From Pseudomonas kribbensis (GTDB lineage: Bacteria; Pseudomonadota; Gammaproteobacteria; Pseudomonadales; Pseudomonadaceae), in contig NZ_CP029608.1 in assembly GCF_003352185.1 (NCBI RefSeq), positions 3,596,001 to 3,660,000 on the forward strand: 64,000 nt of DNA. Reading direction: 5' to 3'. The notes beneath the pieces are model-generated. The model had not been told where the DNA came from. It searched no databases and worked only from the letters and a program-made list of their open reading frames with translations. Within the stretch, counting starts at the first letter, position 1; the number at the start of each line of letters is the position of its first letter. The translations under genes and the position numbers were made by a program. Of the stretch, positions 35,828 through 45,500 are shown piece after piece.

Positions 35828-37234
35828 TCAGTCAGTAAAACCCAATTTTGCCGCCCTGCTCTGCTGCGTCTGCCCGCGCGTCGCCAGGCAGTAATACAAC
35901 GGGCAGGTCACGATCAGGCCGACCAGCCATGACAGGTCCGCACCGTCCACCAGGTTGGCGTAGGGGCCGACGTACAACGAAGTGTTGGCAAACGGCAACT
36001 GCACGATGATGCCGATGAAATAGGCAATGATCGCGTGCAGATTGAAGCGCCCGTAGATCCCGCCATCGGCGCGGAAGATCGAGGCGATGTCGTAGCTGCC
36101 GCGCTTGATCAGGTAGAAGTCGATCAGGTTGATCGACGCCCACGGCACCAACACCAGCAGCAGCGCCAGAATCAGCCCGATGAACTCGGAAATGAAATCC
36201 GCCGAAGCCCCCAGCGCGACCACGCAGCAGCCCGCCAGCACGACGCTCGACAGGATCACTCGCACCTTGATGCTTGGCGTCCACTGGCTGGCGAAGGTCT
36301 GGATCGAGGTGATGATCGACAGCACCGCGCCATACAGATTCAGCGCGTTGTGGCTGATGATGTTGAGCAGGAACAGCACCATCAGAATCGGCCCCAGCCA
36401 ACCGGTGGACTGCTTGACCGCCGCCATCGCCTCGGTGCCCTCGGGTGTCGCAAGCACCGCCACCGCACCGAAGGTGAACGACAGAATCGTGCCCAGCGTG
36501 GCGCCCAGGTAAGTCGCGATAAATGGCTTGCTGATACCGATGTCCGCCGGCAGGTAGCGGGAATAGTCCGAGACGTACGGCGAGAAACTGATCTGCCAGA
36601 TGATCCCCAGCGACACCGTCGCCAGCCACCCGGACAGATTGAAGCTGCCACGGGTAAAGAAGTCCGCCGGCAAGTCATGGGCAAAGATGTAGATGAAGCC
36701 GGCCAGCAACGCGCTGCCCATCACCCAGGTGCCGATGCGGTTCAGTGTGTGGATGAAGTTGTAGCCGATCACGCCGATGGCCGTGGCGCTGAGGGCGCCG
36801 ATCAGAATGCTCAATGGCGCCGGCACCGACGGCGCAATGCCGACGATGGACTTGCCGGCGAGCACGATGTTGGAAATGAAGAAGCCGATATAAATGATCG
36901 CCGCGAAGAACACGATCAGCAGCGCACCATAACGCCCGAACTGGCCACGACTCTGCACCATCTGCGGAATACCCATGCGCGGGCCTTGCGCCGACGCCAG
37001 GGCGATCACCACACCGCCGATCATGTGCCCCAGCGCAATCGCCAGCAGCCCCCAGAACAGGTCGAGATGAAACACCTGGACCACCATGGCGCCGGTGACG
37101 ATGGGCAGTGGCGCAATGTTGGTGCTGAACCAAAGAGTGAAAAGGTCGCGGGCCTTCCCGTGGCGTTCCGCGAGTGGGACGTAGTCGACCGTGTGATTCT
37201 CGATCAACGGATCTTGCCGGGACATCTGGGACAT
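35828..37234 (-). CDS. NCS1-family permease (cytosine permease-like), copy 1
   Basis: 468 residues and 12 membrane helices. CodB-like NCS1 features: FTLWFSTNIAPLPIVTGAMV in helix 1, AQGPRMGIPQMVQSRGQFGR, and FSPYVSDYSRYLP. NCS1 proteins import nucleobases, hydantoins, allantoin and related vitamins with H+ or Na+. Operator D lies 83 bp upstream, so it should be induced with the flavin-dependent pathway; its substrate is probably the pathway substrate. A close paralogue is at 57750. No deaminase gene is nearby, so the CodB label is only structural. Confidence 0.92.
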   Translation of the reverse strand: MSQMSRQDPLIENHTVDYVPLAERHGKARDLFTLWFSTNIAPLPIVTGAMVVQVFHLDLFWGLLAIALGHMIGGVVIALASAQGPRMGIPQMVQSRGQFGRYGALLIVFFAAIIYIGFFISNIVLAGKSIVGIAPSVPAPLSILIGALSATAIGVIGYNFIHTLNRIGTWVMGSALLAGFIYIFAHDLPADFFTRGSFNLSGWLATVSLGIIWQISFSPYVSDYSRYLPADIGISKPFIATYLGATLGTILSFTFGAVAVLATPEGTEAMAAVKQSTGWLGPILMVLFLLNIISHNALNLYGAVLSIITSIQTFASQWTPSIKVRVILSSVVLAGCCVVALGASADFISEFIGLILALLLVLVPWASINLIDFYLIKRGSYDIASIFRADGGIYGRFNLHAIIAYFIGIIVQLPFANTSLYVGPYANLVDGADLSWLVGLIVTCPLYYCLATRGQTQQSRAAKLGFTD

Positions 37235-37317
37235 ATATGAACTCGATTGGGTCTGTTCTTATCGTTGTATGAAGCCAAACCGGGGACGTACTTCGTCGCC
37301 CCTCAGATGAACACCAT

Positions 37318-37331
37318 ATTATGGTATTCCA
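37318..37331. promoter_or_regulatory. operator site D
   Basis: ATTATGGTATTCCA; overlapping it, ACCATATTATGGT is a 13-bp palindrome. The core equals that of site C. 83 bp upstream of the NCS1 permease start. Confidence 0.72.
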
Positions 37332-37490
37332 ACATTTTCACAAGACTGATCCGCTGTTTACGGCGGTAACTGATCCGGCATCCTCCCCGATAGCCAGGCT
37401 TTGCGGCTAGACGAAAGCCCCGTAAATGTTGAGTTTCCGACGAATGCACCACGTTTATCGTTTCACCAAAAAAGCGCTTGCAATCGATGT

Positions 37491-37504
37491 ATTACGGTAT
37501 ACCA
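37491..37504. promoter_or_regulatory. operator site E
   Basis: ATTACGGTATACCA followed by TCAGAC, as at site A (13 of 14 core bases and the following TCAGAC identical). 52 bp upstream of flavin reductase 2. Confidence 0.74.
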
Positions 37505-37556
37505 TCAGACCCACAAACGAATAAAAACACGCTTCACCGCACTCGAGGATTGACCA

Positions 37557-38042
37557 ATGATCGATGCTGCCGTCTACAAACAAGTCATGGGCTCGTTCCC
37601 GTCCGGCGTCACCGTCATCACCACGCTTGATGACGACGGCCAGATCGTCGGCCTCACCGCCAGCGCGTTCAGTTCGCTGTCGATGGACCCGGCCCTGGTG
37701 CTGTTCTGCCCCAACTACAGCTCCGACTCCTATCCCGTCCTGATCAAAAACAAACGCTTTGCCATTCACGTCCTGTCCGGCGGACAACAGAGCGAAGCCT
37801 ACGCGTTCGCCCGCAAAGGCAAGGACAAGGCCCAGGGCATCGAATGGACGCTGAGCGAACTGGGCAACCCGATCCTGGCCAACGCGACAGCTATCATCGA
37901 ATGTGAGCTGTGGCGCGAATACGAAGGTGGCGACCACGCGATCATGGTCGGCGCGGTGAAAAACCTCATCGTCCCTCAGCAGGACACCGGCCCACTGGTG
38001 TATTGCCACGGCAAGATGGGCGCCCTGCCCGCCTTCGCCTGA
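37557..38042 (+). CDS. flavin reductase (RutF/HpaC-like), copy 2
   Basis: 161 residues, the same length as copy 1 at 9015 and roughly 70 percent identical by eye (FPSGVTVITT, DPALVLFCPNY, KGKDKAQGIEW, ELWREYEGGDHAI). It should supply reduced FMN to the monooxygenase encoded 67 bp downstream. Operator E precedes it. Confidence 0.93.
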   Translation: MIDAAVYKQVMGSFPSGVTVITTLDDDGQIVGLTASAFSSLSMDPALVLFCPNYSSDSYPVLIKNKRFAIHVLSGGQQSEAYAFARKGKDKAQGIEWTLSELGNPILANATAIIECELWREYEGGDHAIMVGAVKNLIVPQQDTGPLVYCHGKMGALPAFA

Positions 38043-38109
38043 TCCGCACAATTGCACTTAAACAGGCCTGCATGCGACCGGCCGACCACAAGAGATTCGA
38101 GGTAGCGTC

Positions 38110-39153
38110 ATGAAATTTTCCCTGTTCGTACACATGGAACGCTGGGACGAAAGCGTCAGCCACCGTCAACTGTTCGAAGACCTGACCGAACTGACGTTGA
38201 TGGCCGAGGCCGGCGGTTTCAGCACCGTGTGGATCGGCGAACACCACGCCATGGAATACACCATCTCGCCGAGCCCGATGCCGCTGCTGGCCTACCTCGC
38301 CGCCAAAACCACCACCATTCACCTCGGCGCCGGCACCATCATCGCGCCGTTCTGGCACCCGCTGCGGGTCGCCGGCGAATGCGCCCTGCTCGACGTGATC
38401 AGTAACGGCCGGATGGAAGTCGGCCTGGCCCGTGGCGCCTATCAGGTGGAATTCGACCGCATGGCCGGCGGCATGCCTGCTTCCAGCGGCGGCCAGGCGC
38501 TGCGGGAAATGGTCCCGGTGGTCCGCGCCCTGTGGCAGGGCGACTACGCCCACAACGGCGATATCTGGAAATTCCCCACGTCGACCAGCGTGCCGAAACC
38601 GATCCAGCAGCCGAACCCGCCAATGTGGATCGCCGCCCGCGACCCGGACTCCCACAACTTCGCCGTAGCCAATGGCTGCAACGTGATGGTCACGCCGCTG
38701 ATGAAGGGCGACGAAGAAGTCCTCGACCTGAAAAACAAATTCCAGACCGCGCTGGACAACAATCCCGACGTGCCACGCCCGCAATTGATGGTGCTGCGTC
38801 ATACCCACGTGCATTCAGTGGATGACCCGGAAGGCTGGAAGGTCGGCGCCAAAGCCATTTCACGTTTCTACCGCACCTTCGATGCGTGGTTCGGCAACAA
38901 GGAAGTACCGGTGAACGGCTTCCTCGCCCCGAGCCCTGAAGAGAAATTTGCCGGACGGCCAGAGTTTGAGCTGGAGAGCCTGCACAAGACCGCGATGATC
39001 GGCACGCCGGAAGAAATCATTCCGCGGATCAAGTACTACCAGGAACTGGGGGTGGATGAGTTCAGCTTCTGGTGCGACAACAGCTTGCCGCATGCGGAGA
39101 AGAAGAAGTCGCTGGAGTTGTTTATCAAGCATGTGGTGCCGGCGTTTAGATAA
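38110..39153 (+). CDS. LLM-class (luciferase-like) flavin-dependent monooxygenase
   Basis: 347 residues; ATG 38110 follows GAGGTAG. Bacterial-luciferase TIM-barrel: MKFSLFVHMERWDES at strand 1, TVWIGEHHAMEYTISPSPMP, LGAGTIIAPFWHPLRVAGE and ISNGRMEVGLARGAYQVEF, then GTPEEIIPRIKYYQELGVDE. Uses FMNH2 from a partner reductase plus O2 to oxygenate a substrate. It is co-transcribed with flavin reductase 2, giving a two-component monooxygenase like RutA/RutF, but it is not RutA by length or signature. Probably performs the first step on the imported compound. Confidence 0.92.
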   Translation: MKFSLFVHMERWDESVSHRQLFEDLTELTLMAEAGGFSTVWIGEHHAMEYTISPSPMPLLAYLAAKTTTIHLGAGTIIAPFWHPLRVAGECALLDVISNGRMEVGLARGAYQVEFDRMAGGMPASSGGQALREMVPVVRALWQGDYAHNGDIWKFPTSTSVPKPIQQPNPPMWIAARDPDSHNFAVANGCNVMVTPLMKGDEEVLDLKNKFQTALDNNPDVPRPQLMVLRHTHVHSVDDPEGWKVGAKAISRFYRTFDAWFGNKEVPVNGFLAPSPEEKFAGRPEFELESLHKTAMIGTPEEIIPRIKYYQELGVDEFSFWCDNSLPHAEKKKSLELFIKHVVPAFR

Positions 39154-39172
39154 GTCTGCCACCCGATATATG

Positions 39173-39206
39173 AAAACGCCCCGAGATGTTCGGGGCGTTT
39201 GCTTTT
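39173..39206 (+). terminator. intrinsic terminator
   Basis: AAAACGCCCCGA-gatg-TTCGGGGCGTTT followed by GCTTTT, after the monooxygenase gene. Confidence 0.88.
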
Positions 39207-39269
39207 AAGATTTCAGCTCGTTGCCGGGCGCTGGTCTTCAGCCTGCACCTAGCGCAACTACGCTCCGGT

Positions 39270-39509
39270 TCATATCAATTTCAAATTTGAGACATACGCA
39301 TTGACACCTTCGCGCGTCAGCCTTTTTTGCAATTCAATCATGACGTTATTCAGATCCTCTTTACTGGCGATGGCGGTCTGCGCTTCTTGCATCGAAATCT
39401 CGTCTTCGCGCATGACGGGAGCAATCGTCCCAACGTCGTATTTTATGAAATAGCGGCCATCACGCTCGCTGATTTCCACATCGCGGAATTTGAATATCAC
39501 TTTACTCAT
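39270..39509 (-). CDS. candidate immunity protein (CdiI-like)
   Basis: 79 residues, unrecognised family, AT-rich relative to the window. It follows the CdiA-like gene by only 9 bp in the same direction, the standard place of a CdiI immunity gene. Predicted small alpha+beta protein: KVIFKFRDVEISERDGRYFI then two helices. No signal peptide, as expected for a cytoplasmic inhibitor of the toxin tip. The role is inferred from position. Confidence 0.7.
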   Translation of the reverse strand: MSKVIFKFRDVEISERDGRYFIKYDVGTIAPVMREDEISMQEAQTAIASKEDLNNVMIELQKRLTREGVNAYVSNLKLI

Positions 39510-39518
39510 ATCGCTTCC

Positions 39519-42500
39519 TCACTGGAAAACCTTGGTGAACGTATAGTCTCCGGGGTGTAGCGGATCCATCACAGCCTCTGGTACCCCACCACTGGTAAAT
39601 CCGCCCGGGCGCCAAAAGCCATTCGCCCCCCACTCATTCCCTGACGGGATCCTGACTCCATCTGTTTTATTAACAGCAATCAGGACTGGATCAGTCCCCA
39701 GCGTTCCTTTATCCAGACCAAGATATTGCTCAAGTTTCGATACGTCACCGTTGGCACGCGAAATCATATCCTGCGCGACATTTTTCGGTAACACCCACGT
39801 CTCCGTTCGTCCTATGACGCCTTCAGGTACCACGGGCTGGAATCGTGCGATACCACTGCTGAACAACCTGGCGTACGCCTCTTGGTAGTCAATAGACAGA
39901 TATGTTGATGGAAGAGGTCGCTCTCCCTTATCGATTCCGACAATTCTGTCAATGATCGTTTTGTCCAGTGAGTCGGCATTGATTGGAGGCGGAACTCGTG
40001 TCTTGCTCACCAACGCCCGAAGCTTGGAAAACTGGTTCTTGAATACGTCGAGACTGAACTTCGATGAAATCTTTTTCACCGTCTGACTGGCGACGCTAAT
40101 ACCCATTCGGGCCAGCAGTGCCGCACTTCTTGCTGCGCTGGTACCTCCTCCTGCCACGGCACCGACCACCATAGCGACCGCTTGCCCCATCTGCCTCCCG
40201 AGGTTGACGGCATTATCATCGCCACCGACTTCAAGCGCGTTGTTCATCTCTTCAAGTTGTATCTTGAATGACTTCGAAAGTTCTTCACCGAGAACGGAAA
40301 CTCCCTCAGTCGAAGAAACAAAGTCAATCATCGCGACGATGCCCTCCTTGGGATGACGCATGAACTCTGCGGCACCGTTCAGCCCATCCAACCCGGCCTC
40401 AGCCATACCGTCCTTGAAACCATCAACGATACCGATCCCTGTCAAACCATCTTGACGTACGGAAGTGAGCTCCCACTCCGCGTAGATCTGCATTTTCTTC
40501 AAAACGTTAGGTTCGGCAGCAATCTCTTTATTGCGTTGGACTTCCTGCTGCGTTGCCAACCAGTTGTTATCGACGTTCGCAATAGCCGCGTTAGTTGCCG
40601 TGGCGGCTCCGTTCGGGTTGGACATCGCTGCAATACCGGCGACCAACGTGGTGAGGAGGTTGCGCTTCGTCTCACGGTCCTCAGCCGTTTCATCCGGATT
40701 AGGGTCGGCAAACAGTGCCGTCAGAACGCTGGACGCTGCGCCCCCCAGCGCCCCCGCCGAGCAGCTTTGGTTGCTGGCAGCAGCGCCGGCACAACCAAGG
40801 ATTGCGTGCAGGCCTGCGTGTACCGGGCTACCTTCTTTCAGCCCCTTCAACACCAGTTGCCCAATGTAGGCCGAGCCCTGTTGCTGAACATAGTTAACCA
40901 CCATGTTCTGCGCGAACTGAGCGCTACTGCCCGTGACGCCTCCACTGACTCCTGCGACCAACGCTGTTGCGACTTGACGGTAAGTGCCTCCCGGCCCCCA
41001 GTTCTCGCCAATGTCTTTTACCTGTTGTTTAAGCTCATCATATTTGGCGCGATGTAGGTCCTGTTTGTCCTTGGATAATGAGGGGTCGCGAGAAGCCAAC
41101 AACTCCAGATCTGCTTGTTTCTTCTTGTCGTCTGCTTCCTTTGCGCGGTTCTCAATGAATTGGGAAACGTTCTGTACAAACTTGCCGACAATCTCGAAAT
41201 TCGCATCAATTTCTCGTACATCGAAAATTGGCTTGAGCTTATTGCTGCCATCCCTGTCACTGGAAACATCGGTGTTGATGGCCGCGATAGTCTGCTCAGC
41301 GGTTTGCCCGGTCAGTTCCTGTTGCCTGGTTTCGTTGGTGATAGTGACTGCAGCACCACTGATTCCGCTGTGGGTAGTGCTGCTTGAGTTGCCACCGGCA
41401 AACAAAACAATCGGCGTTGAAGTGTTCGCCCCCTCTTTAACGGCGTTGACAGGACCGCCTCGATTAGCGGTATTACCACCACTGCCCCCCTTGCCAAGAT
41501 CGACGCCATATCCACCACTCAGGTTAATGCTGCTGGCATCGTACTCAGCCTTGTTCTTGACGTCCGACGTGGTCAGCGTGCCGGTGCTCAGAGTGTTTTT
41601 GCCATCAGCCACCGCTTTGTCGGTACTGGCGATGATCGCGCCGACGAGGTCGGTGTTGCCCTTGACCTCGACCTGGAAGCCGCCATTGCCCGCCTTGATG
41701 CCCGACTGTTCGGAGACGCTGGCGTACTCGCTATGCATGTGTTGCTGGGAAACGCCGCCGCTGACGCTGCTGTTGCCGACACAGAACGGAGGCACGCAGA
41801 CACTCAGGCCGACGTTGGCGCTTGACTGCTTGGAGGTGTAGGTACTGGTGTCTTGCAGGCTCTCGATATTGAGATCGCCGCCCACGTTGACCTTGACCGT
41901 TTCGCCGCTGGCGGTGGCGCCCTTGATGTTGGTGTCGCCACCACTCTTCAGGTTCAGCGTGCCGCCGGACTTGACCGAGGTGTTGGTGTGCGTGACGTCG
42001 TCACCATCACTGCTGCCACGGCCCTTGTTGGCGGCCAGTTCAAAGGTAATGCCGTTTTGCTCGCCGAAGCCGAAACCGATACCGGCGCTCCAGCCGCTGT
42101 TGCTGTTGGTGCTTTCCTGATGAGCAGTGTTCTGTGCGGACAAAAGATTGATCGCACCATCGGCGTTCAGCGAAACATCGCCACCGCCTTCGATGCGACT
42201 ACCGACCACATTGATGTTGCTGTCGGCACCGGCACCCTTGGCGACGATGTTGATGTTGCCACCCGCAATCACGCCGCTGCCGACGACATTGCTGCCGCTC
42301 TGGCTACTGTTCATCTTGCTTTGGCTATTGCTCAGGTTGACGCTGACCTTCACTCCGACCCGAGGGTCTTCCTTCAACGCCTTGGCCGCGTCTACCGCTT
42401 GATCGGCACTCATGGCCGCATTCACGGCAGCGAGTGCAAGCATTCGTCCGTCGGTGGTTTTCCCGGCGGCTTCGCCCATTTGTTGAATGCCGCGCAGCGC

Positions 42501-45500
42501 ATCAACCAGCGGAATGCTCACTGTGCCACCGACGGCGGTGCGATTGGTGCTGGCGGTTTTGGTGGAGCTCAGTGTGTCGTAGCCCTCACCGATATCCACG
42601 TGCTTGGCCGTGATCCCGATGTCACCCACCGGCGCGACCAGTTGGCTGGCCGTCTGGGTGTAATGATCCCCGGCCGTCAGCAGGATGTTGCCGCCAAGCG
42701 AAGCAATCTGGCTGCCCGACTGGCGAGTCGTGGTGCTCTGATCCGACTCTTTGGTCTTGACGATCCCGGTCGCGCCTTGCCACCAGGAACCGATCTCGCC
42801 CACCTTCTTGCTGCCTGAAGAGGAACTGGCGGTCGTGGTGTTTTCAGCGCTGATGACTTCCAGGTTGCGCCCGGCGTTGATACCGATGTTCTTGTCGGCC
42901 ACCAGCGTGCTGCCTTCAACCACCGTGTCCCGGCCGCTCTTGATCTGCAGGCTGCCGGCGCTGATATCGCTGCCGATGCTTTCGGTGGACGACTGTTGCC
43001 CCTGTTGCGACTTCTGCGTGTTGGACAGCAGCCCGGTAATCGTCGCCCCTGTCTTGCTGGAGCTCTGCGACTGGCTGGAGGTTTGTGTTTCCTGAGCGGC
43101 GCCGATGAACACATCATTGGCGGCTGTCAGCGTGATGTCATCCGTTGCACGCAACGAAGCAGCTTTCAACGCAATGTCATTGTCGGCCTTGAGCTCCATG
43201 CTCTTGGCAACCCACTCGGTGCTGTTCAAGCGGGTTTGAGTGGCCTCGCCACTATTGGATTTGCTGGATTTCCAGTTCTTCTTCGAAGAGGCACTGGCCT
43301 GGCTGGCATAGTCTTCGGCCGCGTCGAGGTTGATGTCATGGCCGGCAGTCGCCAGCAACGATCCATCGGATTTGACTTTTGCCCCTTGTGCATTGATGTC
43401 CTGACCTGCCGACATCACCAGCTTGCTTCCTGACTCGATACTCGAGCTGACCGACGCGATACGTTCGCTTTCGGTCATCACGGATTTTTTCTTGCCGAAG
43501 CTGCCCTTCGTTGTCTTGGTGTAAAACGAGTGATCGAGGTTATCAGCGGTCAGCAGGTTCAGGTCGTCGCCAGCATAGACAAAAGCCTCGCCACCCGACT
43601 TGACATGGCTGGCGATCAGGTTGAGATCCTTGTCGGCATTGAGCGTCAGGCTTCCACCAGCCTTGATCACGCTCGATTGCTGGGCGACGTGATCCTCCTC
43701 CGCACGGAACTTCTTGTTCCAGCCGGTGGCATGGGATTCGTCAGCCGCAGAGCTGATCGTCAGGTCACCTTTGGCATTGATGTCAACGTTGCCTTTGGCC
43801 TCGACATTACTCGCCACTACGCTGACGTCACGCTGAGCCGTAACCTTGAGTGTGCCGCCGACGTTGACGTCCGAGCCATGTTGCTTGACCGTCGAATACT
43901 GATAGTTGGTATTGCTGCGGTCAGTCGTCTGTTCGGTCGAGTCGATATGCACATCGCGCCCGGCCGTCAGCGTGGTATCGCCACCGCTTTTCAGCACGCT
44001 GCCGCTGTTGTTGATATCGCGACCGGCGCCGATAACCAGAGCATTCGCCGCTTCGATACGCGCCGCATTGTCAACGAAGTCGGTGTCTTCGCTTAGGCGG
44101 CCGTCACTGCTGCGATGGGTGGTCACGGTGCGTTCGTTGATCACGTCGCCGTGTTCGGCGGTGAGCGTGACGTCTCGACCGGAAATGATCCCGCCTGCCT
44201 TGTTCGTCAGGTTGTCGGTCGCCGTCAACTTCAGGACATTTCCGGCCTCGACCAGACCGCTGCTTACCAGATCCTTCTTGGCTGTTGCATCGAGATTTTG
44301 ACTGGCGCGCAACGTGCCGGAGTTCTCCAGGTTTTCGCCGGCAATCAGCGTGACGTCCTTGCCCTGAATCAACGCGCCCGTGGACGCGAGGCGGTTGTTG
44401 GCATTGGCCAGGTACAGCACCGGCACCAAGACCTTTTCGCCGTTCACTTCACGCTCTTCGAGCCAGACGATGTCGTGGGTCAGGGCCGCGACCTGCTGTG
44501 CACTGAGGGTGACGCCTACACTCAGATTCAACGCGTTCTTGCTGGCGATGGCGTTGTCCATCAGATACTTGTAGACCGCCTCGTCGGAGGTCTGCCCATC
44601 GATGAAACGCTGCCCCGTGCGGGCCACGACGGCCTGCTGAACCAGTTTCTGTTCGAACAGACCATCACCCAGACGCTTGGCGCTCTGGTCGGCGTCGTAG
44701 CCCAGCCCCTTCAGCAGATAATCCGAGCTCATGAACTGCTTGAGGTCGGTCAGTACCGGGTTGGTTTCGATCAGGTATTTGTGTGGCTGGGACTTGCCGG
44801 CGTTGCTCGGCAAGCCTTGTACCCGATTGATGGTTATCGGGGTTGCCGATGGATCGGCGGAGACTTTGCCACCGCTCAGCGTCCAGCTTTGCGGGCCAGT
44901 GGCGGTCGGATTGCTGCTGCCTTCGGAGCTCAGGCGGAACAGGCCGTTCTGGCCCGTCGGCAAGCTGAAACCTGGCAGGTCGATCGGGCTGACCTGCTGC
45001 TGGGCCAGATCCGGCGGCAGTTGCGGGTTGATTTTGACCACCGTGGAGTAGCCACTGCCAGCGCCCGTATCGGTGTTGGTTTTGCCTGCCGCGACGTAGC
45101 TGTAATAAGGACGCACCACACTGTTGTCGATGGTCTGGGTGGCATTCAATGTGATGTTGCCACCGGCCTGGATCACAGCGTCATAGGAACTGCCGGATCC
45201 GGGGACGGTGACGATGCTTTCGGTGAGCTTGCCACCGCCGAGCATGCTGATGAAACGACTCAGATCCGCCTCGACAGTAGGCGACGGCGTGCCCCCGTTC
45301 TTTTCGTTGAACGCTTTGGCAGCGGGCTCTGTGGCGTAGATCTGGTCGACGTAGTTCCAGTAGGTACGCTTGGTGATGATCTCCTGCTCTTGCACGCCCT
45401 TGTTGGTGATGGTGCCGGCATTGACCGAAATGTTTCCGGTGGCGGCAATGGTACTGCTGCTGTTGTTCAGAGCCTGGGCGTTGATCGTCATGTTGCCACC

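Larger units (their letters stand above)
37235..37556. promoter_or_regulatory. 322-bp divergent control region with two operators
   Basis: No gene seen. It separates the NCS1 permease (-) from flavin reductase 2 (+) and holds operators D and E, 160 bp apart, each near one start. Confidence 0.7.

Noticed and set aside
35828..37234. Calling the permease codB
   Set aside because: No cytosine deaminase gene is near, and NCS1 members with this similarity carry many substrates.
38110..39153. Calling the monooxygenase RutA and the region a rut operon
   Set aside because: RutB, RutG and RutR are missing, the regulator is GntR/FCD type, and the sequence fits a general LuxA-like protein.
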